NCBI RefSeq assembly: GCF_018446385.1 | Contig: NC_055991.1 | Coordinates: 104,779,712 to 104,843,711 of the forward strand | From: Zingiber officinale | Lineage: Eukaryota > Streptophyta > Magnoliopsida > Zingiberales > Zingiberaceae | Reading direction: 5' to 3' | DNA: 64,000 nucleotides | Shown: piece by piece, positions 23,855-36,800 of the stretch | How positions within the stretch are numbered: position 1 is the stretch's first letter | Layout of the letters: each line of letters begins with the position of its first letter | The notes under the pieces: generated by a model | Databases searched by the model: none | Told to the model about the DNA's origin: nothing | Seen by the model: only the letters and a program-made list of their open reading frames with translations | Translations under genes and position numbers: made by a program

Positions 23855-24526
23855 CACAATGTTAACTTTGCATGCAATCTTTATGTCCAAAAAACTTTGT
23901 TTCCACTCCCTGCATGCAAAGTATTACTTGTTTCAACTCTCTCATGCAAATATTGATACCTAAATTGCCCCTCAGATTTTTTAGGTACAAAAATTTCAAA
24001 ATTAAGTACAAAAAATTCAAAAATGAGTATAATTCTTCTTAAAGTTAGTACTTTATATTAAAAATCGAGTATATTTTCTAACAAAATTGTTCATCTTATT
24101 TTTTAGGTATAAAAAGTCTAAAAATAAGTATAATTCATGTTAAATTCAGCACTTTATACTATAATCTAGTACTGTATACTAGGATCGAGTATATTTTCTA
24201 TCGAAATTAATCCTCATATTTTTCGGTACAAATAGTCTAAAAATGAGTATAATTCCTATTAAATCCAACACATTAAACTAAAATCGAGTATATTTTGAGG
24301 TGAAAAAAGAATCGTACTCAATTTGATAGAAAATATATTAGATTCTAAGTTAATATACTCAATTTAAGAGGATTTATACTAATTTTTAGACGTTTTGTAC
24401 CTAAAAATATCATGGATAATTAGGTAAAGATATTTAATTGGGGAGTGAAAATAAAAATTTTCATGGATGAGAATTACATGTAAAAATTTATTTACTAATA
24501 GGGATTGTATGTAAAATTACCCATTA
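23855..24526. mobile_element. Fold-back repeat between NOP53 and TIR1/AFB
   Basis: The unit ggtacaaa..gtctaaaaatgagtataatt, followed by atcgagtatattttct, occurs about three times in direct order between 23985 and 24300. It occurs once more inverted between 24310 and 24420. The outer ends are also loosely inverted: aactttgcatgcaatc at left against the complement of gattgtatgtaaaatt at right. This suggests a non-autonomous, Mutator-like or fold-back DNA transposon. The right edge is about 365 bp from the TIR1/AFB start codon. Confidence 0.6.
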
Positions 24527-24891
24527 TCTTTTTAATGATACTAATAAAAACAAGGAGTGACCTTTTGGTAATTCCGAAAGAGAAACAAAAGGTTCATGTT
24601 TCCAGTTTCCTGTTTCCCGTAACGTTCCCCTTGACGGATCTGAGATTCTGCGCATACGGACGCCGTCTCGTCGAGTCGAGGGGCCCACGGCATGTGGATA
24701 AGGACTCGGGACGCATCCGACGGTCCGCATCTCTCCCTGGCCGTGGTACCGCAGGCACTGGGTCTCTCCATCTCCAGATCCGAGCTCGCGTCAAATCCCA
24801 ATCATGCTCTTCTCTTACTCTCCGCCCCTTTCCCATCTTGCTCTTCTCCCTCTGACGGCACCGGTGGCTCGTCTCAGATCTGGCGACGGGG

Positions 24892-27800
24892 ATGGACAGG
24901 GTCTTCTCTTGGGCGGCCTCCTTCCCCGACGAGGTGTGGGAGCACACTTTCTCTTTCCTCCCTACTGACGCCGACCGCAATGCCGTTGCCCTGGTCTGCC
25001 GCTCCTGGCACCGGATAGAACGGCTGTCGAGGCGGAAGATCTTCGTGGGGAACTGCTACGCGGTGGCTCCGGCAGCGGCGGTGCGGCGATTCCCGGAGGT
25101 CAGGTCGGCGACCATCAAGGGGAAGCCGCATTTCGCGGATTTCAACCTAGTGCCCGCCGACTGGGGCGGCGGGGCGGGGACGTGGATCCAGTCGATGGCC
25201 GAGGGGTGGCCGCGTCTCGAGGAGCTTCGCCTCAAGAGAATGGTGGTCTCTGATGATTGCCTCGAGCTTGTCGCCCGGTCCTTTAAGAACTTTAGGGTTC
25301 TGTCACTAGTCTCCTGCGAAGGGTTCAGCACTTCCGGGCTGGCCGCCATTGCGGCCAACTGCAGGTCGGAGTCTCTATTTTCTTTTCCTGTTGCCTGCCT
25401 ACTTCTCTTTATTTTCACTTTCATTTTCATTTCTGGCCTTGGAGTTATAATTTGGTATTCTAATTCTAGAAAGATCAGTTGGTGTTACACAAATTTGACC
25501 CTTCTTATTTTTAGTTCCCAATTTAAATTTTTAGTTCTATCTACTTTTTAACTGACCATTAACTGACGTCTAATGTTCTGGTTATTCGGATCCATTAACT
25601 TGATTACCTGAAACGAGTCAACTCCACATTGTTACTATGAGTTGCTTTGTACAGAGATATTTTCCCTTGATTTGAAGGGGAAAACCATTCATTCTCCCAT
25701 TTCAGATTTAATTTGTCCTTTTATAAGCATCTTTTCTACTCTTTAAATTCAAGGAGCTTTTTGTTGGTTTGTATTGACTCTGATGGATAGGTAGCCTCAC
25801 TTGTGTGTTAATTTGTGTATTTTATCCGCCAAAACTTAGTATTATTTACATATCCTCAGTTTAGCTGTTTGGTGCTTGATTAAGAGACTAGAGGTTTTGA
25901 TTCTTTATGGATTTTTTTTTTCATGAAAAACATGTTACTATCACTATTATTATTATAGTGCTTCTCAATCAACAGTAGAACTCTCTTTTAATCCCATCAT
26001 AATCCTATGTAACTAGTATATTTATGAGAAAGTTTTTTGTTGTCAACTTCGTAGCTTTTCATGATTAAAACATATTAAAATCAAAGGCATGAAATACATG
26101 TGCACTCTGTAGTTAAATTTAATGAAACAGCAAGGGAATTCATATCAACCTCGCTTTAAGAAAAATTGTCAGTATTATAAAAATTAGTTATGCGTTTTAT
26201 CAGTGTTTTCAATTGTAATGATTCAGATAATGATAATCATTATAGAAATGCCACGAACAAGGTGTTAAACCAGCATTTGTTAGAATACTGGATCCCTACC
26301 TTCTTGTTTCATCTAGTCTAGACCATGGTTTAAAATCTCGACTCGTGTCAAGGTTTCGGTCCCAAATCTAAATGATATAGTTTTGGTACTATATTGTGCC
26401 ATGTAGACATAGTATTGGTATTTTTTAAATCTAAAATATATTAATTAATTTTTTTTTTGAAAATGGGATAATTTTATTAGACTTTAATTAAGTCTATTTA
26501 AATTATCTTAATCATAACTAGGAGTTGATTAAAATTATTAACCTAAAATTTTTAATTAAACATAAGTCATGCTCCCATGTTCCCCTGTTCTGTGCTGCGT
26601 GCGGCCTCCTCTAGGCCAACACAACGCCTCCAAAGGGGTTGTCGGACCCGCGCGACACCTCCAGAAGAGTCGCCGGACCTGCGCGACGCTTTCGGATGCG
26701 TCGCCAAGCCCACGTGATGCCTCTGGACACTTCGTCGGGCCCGCGTGATGCCTCCGGATGCGTCGCCAAACCTGCGTGACGTCTTTGGGCCTGGCGATGC
26801 GTCTGTGGGGCTTGTGGCGTGCCGACACCAACGCCGGTCCACGGGTGGAACGAAATGTTTCACTCATATAGGGCGAAACGAAATGAGATTTGAAATCATG
26901 GTCTATACAATAACATTGCCAATGATTTGACTGCTTTGATGTGCTCTCGTACGGAGAAAAGTGCTTGTTTGTTGTGATGATTTATGAAAACTAGAAAAGC
27001 TTTCAATGAAATAAAAGATTGTCAGAACCAATTGCTTGGAAGACTGCAATCAAGTGACTTTCTTGACTAGGTGTTGCTGAAGTGCACCATGATTTGAAGC
27101 CCATTAATCTCAATAATAGTAATATATGAAACAAAAATTAGAGGCACTCAAATTTTACTATGTATCAGAATATAGATTTAGCATCTACGGACAAAAACCA
27201 GCATCTTCATTATTTGCCTAAACTGTAAACTGTTCATTGAGTTGCTTCAGAAGTTGGTAGGTACACAATACACTCCATCTTTAGTATTGTGTGCAAGTTT
27301 ACTGAAAGTGTACATGATTCCCAATCAATGACCGTTTATGTCACGCCCCAAGAGTAAGGTTGTTTGACGAAAATCGGACAACACCTCTTATGTAACAATG
27401 ACAATTAAAACATTTATACAATGTCACAAGGCTACTCACAAGCCAACAACAACCGACACAGCTGAATGTAAACACAACCACACAGTTTATAAGTAGCCCA
27501 CATGGCTGGAACAAAAAAAAGCATAACAGAAGACATAAGCAAAATATAAAAACAATACAACTGACCGCGAGCCGGCCCGGCTTGACACAACACATACATA
27601 ACCAACTATAAACACATCACAAAACAGAAACCACAATCATGTAAATTATTTCACGGCAGTCTGAAAATCAGAACAAAAATAGCAATAGAAACGTGGAAAA
27701 CACGATCTCGAGTGTGATGTGGGACTGACAGCCAGGACTTCCAAGTGACATGACATATCCTTTACCTGCTAACCTGGAAATAAAAGGGAAAGTAATGGTA

Positions 27801-30800
27801 GTGAGTACAAAATACTTAGCGGGTTTAAAAAGATAGTGCATGATACCATATACATGTAAGGAGATCAAAGGAAGCAGTCTTAGGAGAAATACTTGCCATT
27901 AAAGTAAGAGTACCCATATAATCATCTGCTAAACAAAATCATACCTCATAATATAACCTCCACTAACATGCTCGACCAGGTAGAACCATTAAATCAAGAG
28001 TACTTGCAGTACATCCAAACCCTTCACAAATAAATGCATAACCAACAAATAACAAGACCTGACTATCTCAATAATATGTTACCACGAATGGTCTCGTGGA
28101 CAGTCAAGATGTTTAAATAGTTCCGCGGGAGAATGCTCTACCACGGATGGTCTGGCGGGCAGGATGAGGTAGCTATCTAACACCTCAGCTACTGACTACG
28201 GGAGAACACTCTACCACGGATGGTCCCGTGGGCAGTCAGGGCATATAAACAGTCACTGTCTACGGGAGAATGCTCTACCACGGATGGTCCTGAGCAGACA
28301 GGATGCATAAGTGGCCACTGTCTGCGGGAGAACATTCTACCACGGATGGTCGGGCACACAGATATATACAATTACCAAGCCATAATGACTAATAAGCGTA
28401 ACAATCCTTCCGAGGATAATGCTCTTCAAGCTACCCTATGGTCCAAAATCAACAACAGATAGACGCGAGTCTAAACAATAACCAAGGGTCTAATAGTATA
28501 CTCGATATCCTACATTATGGTATAATCTTACCAATGTGTAGGCTTGAGGCTACATAACGAGTAAAGGGTCTAGTAGGATATTCAACTATTCACTACGGTT
28601 TACATGCAATAGCTCAAGATCACCATCTAGGGCAGTTTAAATGCATAGGCATATATTCAGGCCCGGCTGAAGGCATAGGCCAATGCCTAGGGCCTCAATA
28701 TAATTGGGGCCCATTAATATTAGATTTTTTAAAAATATATTTAATAATTACAATTTAATTTTAATTAAAAGTTGGCGTTTCATTTCAAACGGCTTCGGCG
28801 CTTCGATTTCTGTGCAGGCGTGCACAGTAATATTTAATGTACCGCCGCCGCATCTATTTTTTTACTGTGCACATTGCAAAGCCCGCTTCGATTTCCATGC
28901 AATATGCACTGTACAACCTGCAGCCACCTATTCAAATTTCAAATTTCAATTAATTATCTAAACTTTTCAGCCTTCTGCCACCTAATTAATTATCTAAACT
29001 TTTCAGCCTGCAGCCACCTAACTTCGGCCTTCTCATATAATTCTATAATCTATATAAAACCACTGGTCCACTACAGAACGTTTTTAAAACTCGTACTCTC
29101 AAGTCTCATCCTGCTCATATTTTCATCCTTTAAATTTCATCCTCTTTAATCTATATTTTCTGTCTCTTATCATCTCGACGGTGATTCGATACTGATTCCT
29201 GAATACAACAAAACACCCTTCGCATTCCTTAATCGTCAGGTAATATTTTTTTAATTTTTTCTTCATTCTTGAAATGTTTTTTATTGTTCTGTATGAATAA
29301 TAAATTATTGATGTCTTGATGAAATAAATCCAAATATGAAATATGGTTGGAAAAATAGATTATTAGCAGTTGTATGAAAATTTTTCTTCTCTCGCAAACA
29401 AATTACTATTTATGCACTTATCTCATTTATTATATATTTGTTAAGTATAATTTATTATAAAATATAAACTGCTTAAATTAACCGATTCAAATCAAATTTA
29501 ATATTTTATATTTTTTATTATATTTGTGCAGGTATTAAAACTACACGGCCTAAATCAGATTTTGTTGTTCATTTAATTCTAAGTAATTTTATTTTGATAA
29601 AATAATAGAGATTTATATTTTCTTTTCTAATATTATTTTAATATAAATATGTCTATGAAAAAAATATGATTCTGGATATATGAAACGTATGAAAAAAAGA
29701 AAAATAGAAGAATTTATTCAATCTCAAAAAGGCGCACTCGATAGATTTATTATTAATAATCAAAATCAAAACTCAGAAAATAATATAATTGAAAATTTAA
29801 ATGAAAAACTAATTGAATTTTTACCGGAAGATAATACTTTAGGACAAAAAGAAATCTATCAAGAACTTTCTAATGATCACACAACAAATTCATCAAATAT
29901 TAATATTAATATTAATGAAGAAAATAATTATAATTTAGAAGAAGAAAAAGACGACTTAATAAATCATGAAAATAATTTTTTTAATAATATTGATGAAACT
30001 ATTATTCAAAATATATATGATCCAGCACAATGGAAAAATATAAATACAAATTTAATAGATTTATTAGTTGAAAAGGGTCCAATTAGAGAAATTAATATTT
30101 CTTTTCCAAATGATGAAAATTCTAGACATTTTTCTATGATTCATTACATTCGAAAATTACCCAATGGAGAAAAACATGATAGAAAATGGTTAATATATTC
30201 AAAAGAATTAGATAAAGTATTTTGTTTTTGTTGTAAATTATTTAGTCAAAAATCAATTACAATTCAATTAGCAAACGAAGGGTGTTGTGATTGGAAAAAT
30301 CTTAGTGCCAAACTTAAAAGTCATGAAACAAGTAGTGAACATATTATAAATATGAATATTTGGTTTGATATTGAAATGAGATTGCTTAAAAATAAAACCA
30401 TTGATCAAAATTTACAAGAAAAAATAAATAAGGAAAAAGAACATTGGAAAAATGTATTAATAAGAATTATTGCTATAGTTAAAATTCTTGCAAAAAATAA
30501 TTTGGCATTCCGTGGCACAAATGAGAAAATTTATCAAGATAACAATGGAAATTTTTTAGGTTTAATTGAAATGATAGCAGAATTTGATCCTATAATACAA
30601 GAACACCTTAAACGTATTCAAAATGGTAAAATTCATAATCATTATCTTGGTCATAATATACAAAATGAGTTAATAAATATATTAGGAAAAGAAGTAAATA
30701 ATATTATAATTAAAAAAATAAAAGAAGCAAAATACTTTTCAGTTATACTTGATTGTACTCCTGATGTAAGTCATCAAGAACAAATGTCTCTTATATTAAG

Positions 30801-33800
30801 ATGTGTAGATATTTCAACAAGTCCAATCAAAATAGAAGAATATTTTATAGAATTTTTAAAAGTAGATGATACATCAGGAAAAGGTCTTTTTGATACGCTT
30901 ATTAATATAATAAAGAAAATTGAACTGGATGTGAATGACATAAGAGGATAAGGATATGATAATGGAGCTAATATGAAGGGTAAACAACAAGGTGTACAAA
31001 AGAGATTGTTAGATATAAATTCTAGGGCTTTTTATACACCATGTGGTTGTCATAGTCTTAATTTAGTACTATGTGATATGGCTAATTCTTGTCCTAGTGC
31101 TATAACATTTTTTGGTGTGATACAACGTATTTACTCATTATTTTCTTCTTCTACAAAAAGATGGAAAATTTTACAAGACCATGTTTCTAATTTAACTCTT
31201 AAACCATTATCACAAACACGTTGGGAAAGTCATCTTGAAAGCGTTAAAGCAATAAAATATCAAGCTCCACAGATAAAAGAAGCTTTATATAAACTTGCAG
31301 AAACTAGTGATGATCCTAAAACAAAAAGTGAAGCAAATTCTTTAGCAACATATGAGTTTGAAAATTTTGAATTTCTATTAGGTATGGTTATTTGGTATGA
31401 TATATTATTTGCAGTTAACACTGTTAGTAAATTTTTACAATATAAAGATATGAACATTGCTATTGCATTAGATCAGTTAAAAGGTCTTGTTTCTTTTTTT
31501 AATGATTATAGAGAAAATAGATTTATATCCGCTATGATTTCTGCTAAAGAGATTGCAAATGAAATGAATATAGAACCAAAATTTCGTGAAAAACGTGTAA
31601 TTAGAAGAAATAAACGATTTGATGAGAATAAAATTAATGAAGTGAAGCTTTCACCTGAAGAATCTTTTAAAATTAATTACTTTCATTATATTATTGACCA
31701 TGTCATTTCTTCACTTCAAAGTAGATTTGAACAATTGAAAATATATGAAGATAATTTTAATTTTTTATATGATGTAGAAAAGTTAAAATTGCTTGATGAT
31801 GAGTTTTTAAAAATAAAGTGTTTAAATCTTGAAAACTTTTTAAAACATGACATGTTATTTGATATTGATGGTTTAGATTTATTTTTAGAATTAAAAGTTT
31901 TAAGAGAAATAATAAATCCAGAATTAAAAACCGCACTTGAGGTATTGAACCTTATAAAAAAATTAAATTCTTTTCCAAATGCATGGATAGCTTATAGAAT
32001 ATTATTAACTATATCTGTTAGTGTAGCTTCGGCAGAAAGAAGTTTTTCAAAATTAAAATTAATAAAGTCTTATTTACGTTCAACAATGTCTCAAGAAAGA
32101 TTAAATAATCTAGCAATTTTATCAATTGAAAAAAAAATATTATCAAAACTCGAATATAAAGATTTAATTACTAATTTTGCATCTCAAAAAGTTAGAAAAC
32201 TAAATTTTACATAAAAAATTATTTTAAATTAATAGTTTATTTTAAATTAATAGTTTATTTTTTTTAAAATTTTTTTTTAAACCCACCATTGTCGGTCCCA
32301 AGTCCGAATAAAAAAGGGTGAGGGAAAATTTTTTTAAAAAAAAATATTAAAGGACTAAATATTTTTTTTTGGCCTAGGGCCTCATAGAACCTTGAGACGG
32401 CCCTGCATATATTAAATAACAACTCTAATAACATGTGTTTAGGTACCACAACAACAAGTACAATAGTGACAATCTCAATCCAAGTGGATCCTACCCATTT
32501 AGTCATAATATTCCCTCGGACTCCATGGTATAATCATACATATAATAAACACCGGTGATACGACGCATGATAGTGGGGTCGGATAGTGGATGTGGTCGGA
32601 AGTCAAGCCCACGGGGCAGTCAGAAGTCAAGTCTACGTGGAGGTCAAAAGTCTGGCCTACGTGGGATTCAAAAGGCCAGGCTACGGGATGGACCTGGTCG
32701 GGCACAAGTGACATTCCGGAGTAAGGCCTACATGGCGAGTAGGAACTCGGAAGCCAAGGATGACAGGTCAGGATTTACGGACTTACGAGTTGGAATACCC
32801 GGACAAGGCGTACAGGTCGTGATGTGCAAACCAAGGATGACAGGTCAAGACTTACGGACTTATGGGTCGGGATACCTGGACAAGGCGTACAGGTCGTGAT
32901 GTGGACGTGGGATTCAAAGGGCTGGGCTACGGGATGGACCTGGTCGGGCACAAGTGACATTCCAGAGTTAGGCCTACATGGCAAGTAGGAACTCGGAAGC
33001 CACGACCTGTGCAAACCAAGGATGACAGGTCAGGACTTACGGACTTACGGGTCGGGATACCCGGACAAGGCGTACAGATCGTGATGTGCAAACCAAGGAT
33101 GACAGGTCAGGACTTACGGACTTGCGAGTCGGGATACCCGGACAAGGCGTAGAGGTCGTGATGTGCAAACCAAAGATGACAGGTCAGGACTTACGGACTT
33201 ATGGGTCGGGATACCCGGACAAGGCGTACAGGTCGTGATGTGCAAACCAAGGATGACAGGTCAGGACTTACGGGCTTATGGGTCGGGATACCCGGACAAG
33301 GCGTACAGGTCGTGATGTGCACGTGGGATTCAAAGGGCCAGACTATGGGATGGGTTTGGTTGGGCACAAGTGGCATTCCGGAGTTAGGCCTACATGGCGA
33401 GTAGGAACTCGGAAGCCAAGGATGACAGGTTAGGACTTACGGACTTACGGGTCGGGATACTCGGACAAGGCATACAGGTCGTGATGTGCAAACTAAGGAT
33501 GACAGGTTAGGACTTACGGGTCGGGATACCCAGACAAGGCGTACAGGTCGTGATGTGCAAACTAAGGATGACAGGTTAGGACTTACGGGTCGGGATACCC
33601 GGACAAGGCGTACAGGTCGTGATGTGCAAACCAACGATGACAGGTCAGGACTTACGGACTTACGGGTCGGTATACCCAGACAAGGTGTACAGGTCATGAT
33701 GTGCAAACCAAGGATGATAAGTTAGGACTTACGGACTTACGGGTCGGGATACCAGGACCAAAGCGTACATGTCGGAATATGTAAGCCAAGGATTACAGAG

Positions 33801-36800
33801 CAGGACTTATCGACTGGCGGAATAGGATACCAGGACCAAAGCGTACAGGTCGGAATATGCAAGCCAAGGATTACAGGGCAGGACTTATAAACTAACGGAA
33901 CAGGATACCAGGACCAAAGTGTACAGGTCGGAATATGCAAGCCAAGGATTACAGGGCAGGACTTATAGACTGACGGAACAGGATACTAGGACCAAAGCGT
34001 ACAGGTCGGAATATGCAAGCCAAGGATTACAGGGCAGGAATTATAGACTTGCGGTGCAGGATACACATACCAAAACGTACCGGTCGGAATATGCAAGCCA
34101 TGGATTACAGGTTAGGAATTATAGACCGGCGGAGTAGGATACATGGACCAGAGAAGTACAGGCCGGGATCTACAGGACAAGATACGCAGAACAGGATACA
34201 CGGACCAGAGTCAGGATATGTGGATAAAGGCTTACAGGTTGGGGTATGTTACAGAATAGGGCCGTGCATACGAGATGAGATTTAAGGAACAACAAGCAAA
34301 GACCTCGATTGGCAGGACGGTAGGCATAGGCCTAGATCTACTGAGATAGATTGAATAGCAAATACAGGGCGAGACGTACAAATCTGGATTTATGGGACAA
34401 CAAACACAAGCCGGGGATTGCGCCAGGCAATGCAGGTCTGGGCCTACATGTCAAGATTTACAGGTACGAAGACCCAGTCTAAGGTTAACAGACCAGAGCG
34501 GACAGGCACTACACGACAATTAAGCAGAGAATCGTAACAACCGGTCAGAGAATAATCACCACTTGTGGGAATATGCTAATGGTCTGTTGTTCGTTGCCTC
34601 TTGATCCTTCCTCAGACCTATAGAAAGATGTCACGTGTCATTCACCGTCAGACCGCCAGACAAATCCTGAGACCCGACATTCCCTGACACTCGTCAGACT
34701 CCAGAAGTATCCACTGCCATATAAAAAGGGAGACTTTGTCTCTATGCAGGTACGTTTACTCATCTTTTCATTCTCGTCTTTTACTTTTCGTCCTTTAACT
34801 GTTCTTCTGGGGAAAAAGTACCTGACTTGAGCGTTGGAGGGCCTAACCCTGGTTCTTGGTCTCTAACGTAGAGGCGGCTTGTCTGAGTGTGCGCAGAACC
34901 CTTGCATCGTCATTGTCGTCATCGCCCCCCGTCATCCGCCCGTGGGAACCTTTCCAGGAGGTACCAGGTCACCTAGGCGCTTCCACGACTTTCCGTCAAC
35001 ACCGGCGACAGCGCGGCCAGTCTCTATCCGACTCAGCTTCCGTACGGGATCAAAGGATCAAGATCAAGTAGTCCTAAATGATGATTTGAAGAGAATAACC
35101 TAGTGGGATATACTACCCCTAGGAAGTGATTTCTATCAAGTATAGGTAAGTATGATCTCACTAACATATATGCCCTTACACAAGTATACAACTATACTAC
35201 ATATGATATCAATAACCTTAAGGTAAAAGCCTACGTATATAATCATATTATAATATAAATGCACAAATAAAAGTTTATAACTAGACTATGGTCTGGTAAT
35301 GTCATGCATATATATAACCAACCTAATCATGAATAACAACTGAGACAGACTACGTAGATATCCAATAGATCAAAATATAAGGGCAAGCAATACAGTATCA
35401 AACTCAAGAACCAATTTAGAGTAGAGTCAAGGTGAGTAAATCAGTACTACCAAATTTATAAAATAGATCATGTACTAAAGTTAAAGATCTAAAGAAACAA
35501 GTCCAGAAGTACCCGTCTTTATCTGTCGATCGTGCTAAACAATTTCACGTCGAGATGCTTGTCTTGAATCAACATCCTACATCAATATATTTTATTTAGC
35601 TAATTTCATCTGAATTAAATAGCTAAATAAAATTCTCAAAACTAATTAAGGAAAATTCAATCTAACGATCAAGCTCGATTCATCTAATATGCTTGATTGA
35701 GTCATGTCTAATCCAACATTATCACTTCCTTAATTGATCACACATACCTATTTCATCTGATATCTCAATTAATTATCTAACTATTTCACAACTTCATTAG
35801 ATTGAGTTTATACATGCATCATCTCTAAAACCCTCCCAAGCAATTTAGATTTAATCATAATTAAATATCACAATCCATCGCTAACTCATCTTTTAATTTC
35901 CTCAATTCAGAATGAACTCAATTTCTTATTAATCCCATAACCAAAAACTGAAATTAGATCTTGATTATTACCTAATCTACCTGGAGATGGTGGCTGTGAT
36001 GGTCGGAGACGAAACAGAGAGGCTCTTCGAGAGGGACTCGAAGATGCTACCGGACATGTAAAGAGGAAACAACTGGCTGGCTGAAATGCTCACCAACAGG
36101 GATGGCCGAAGCTACATCAATCTGTCAACCAACTTAGCACAAACGCCCCCAACAGAAAATGGGATTCAGATCTCTGCCAGTCTAATACAAAGCATACCTT
36201 ATCTATTTCTATGCCGGCAGCTCCCTCTTGACGGAGACCAAATGGAAGACTGCTGACGAGATGGATGAAGAGGAAACCAGCAGTGGTATCCTGGTATTAG
36301 AGCATGGAAGGGTGAGAGACCCGTCTGCTAGCGGCCCTTGGGTGTCCGTGGCCAGAAGTGGAAGACCGACGACCGATCAAAGCTTGGGTGACCGGCATCG
36401 TCGCAAGTGCAGTGCTAGGGCACGACGATAGCGACACTTTGTTCTTCGACAAAGCTAATCATACCCGAGTTTGCCTGAATTGGAGACGGTAGAGGGGCGT
36501 GGGCGGAGCACCAACGGTGGCCTCACTGCGCTGGCTGCTTCGACGGTGAGGGAGAATCGCGAGAAGGGAGGGCACAAATCGAAAATAGGGCTTGGTTTCC
36601 CCTCTTGGCCAATGACCAACTTGCGCAGCGGCGACTCAGAGAGGATGGAAAAGAGGCAGACAATGGCGGCGATCGGGCGTTGGCCGTGGTGGTCAGCAGC
36701 GGCGAGATCGCGAGGGAGGGCGTTGTCTGGATCTAGAAGAAATCAAAGAGAGGAGTCGGCGGTCAGCAAATGGGAATAAAACTTAGGTTTTAATTTCTTA

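Larger units (their letters stand above)
32556..35052 (+). mobile_element. Tat-type LTR, probably solo, nested in the solo chromovirus LTR
   Basis: The segment begins TGATACGACG and appears to end GGGATCA. It is GC-richer than its surroundings. It contains a TATA box at 34720-34726 and, downstream, ctgacttgagcgttggaggg, a phrase shared with the complement of the 714-9879 LTRs. No gag-pol is present. No convincing target duplication was found, so both limits, especially the right one, are approximate. Confidence 0.6.

Noticed and set aside
24505..25131. Frames on both strands overlapping TIR1/AFB exon 1
   Set aside because: They are GC-driven shadows of the F-box exon and its 5' UTR.
32785..34145. 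CRISPR-like array
   Set aside because: Units are contiguous without unique spacers, in a plant nuclear context; it is a minisatellite. The same applies to 54000-55450 and 63380-63780.
32785..34285. Several repetitive open frames (for example [18 protein letters not shown])
   Set aside because: The 77/78-bp minisatellite units give periodic frames; no start context or protein family.
32548..35005. Shared 8-mer aacaccgg at 32548-32555 and 34998-35005 as a target duplication for the nested element
   Set aside because: The element is LTR-like and should make 5-bp duplications; the LTR U5 phrase continues past 35005, so the match is probably chance.
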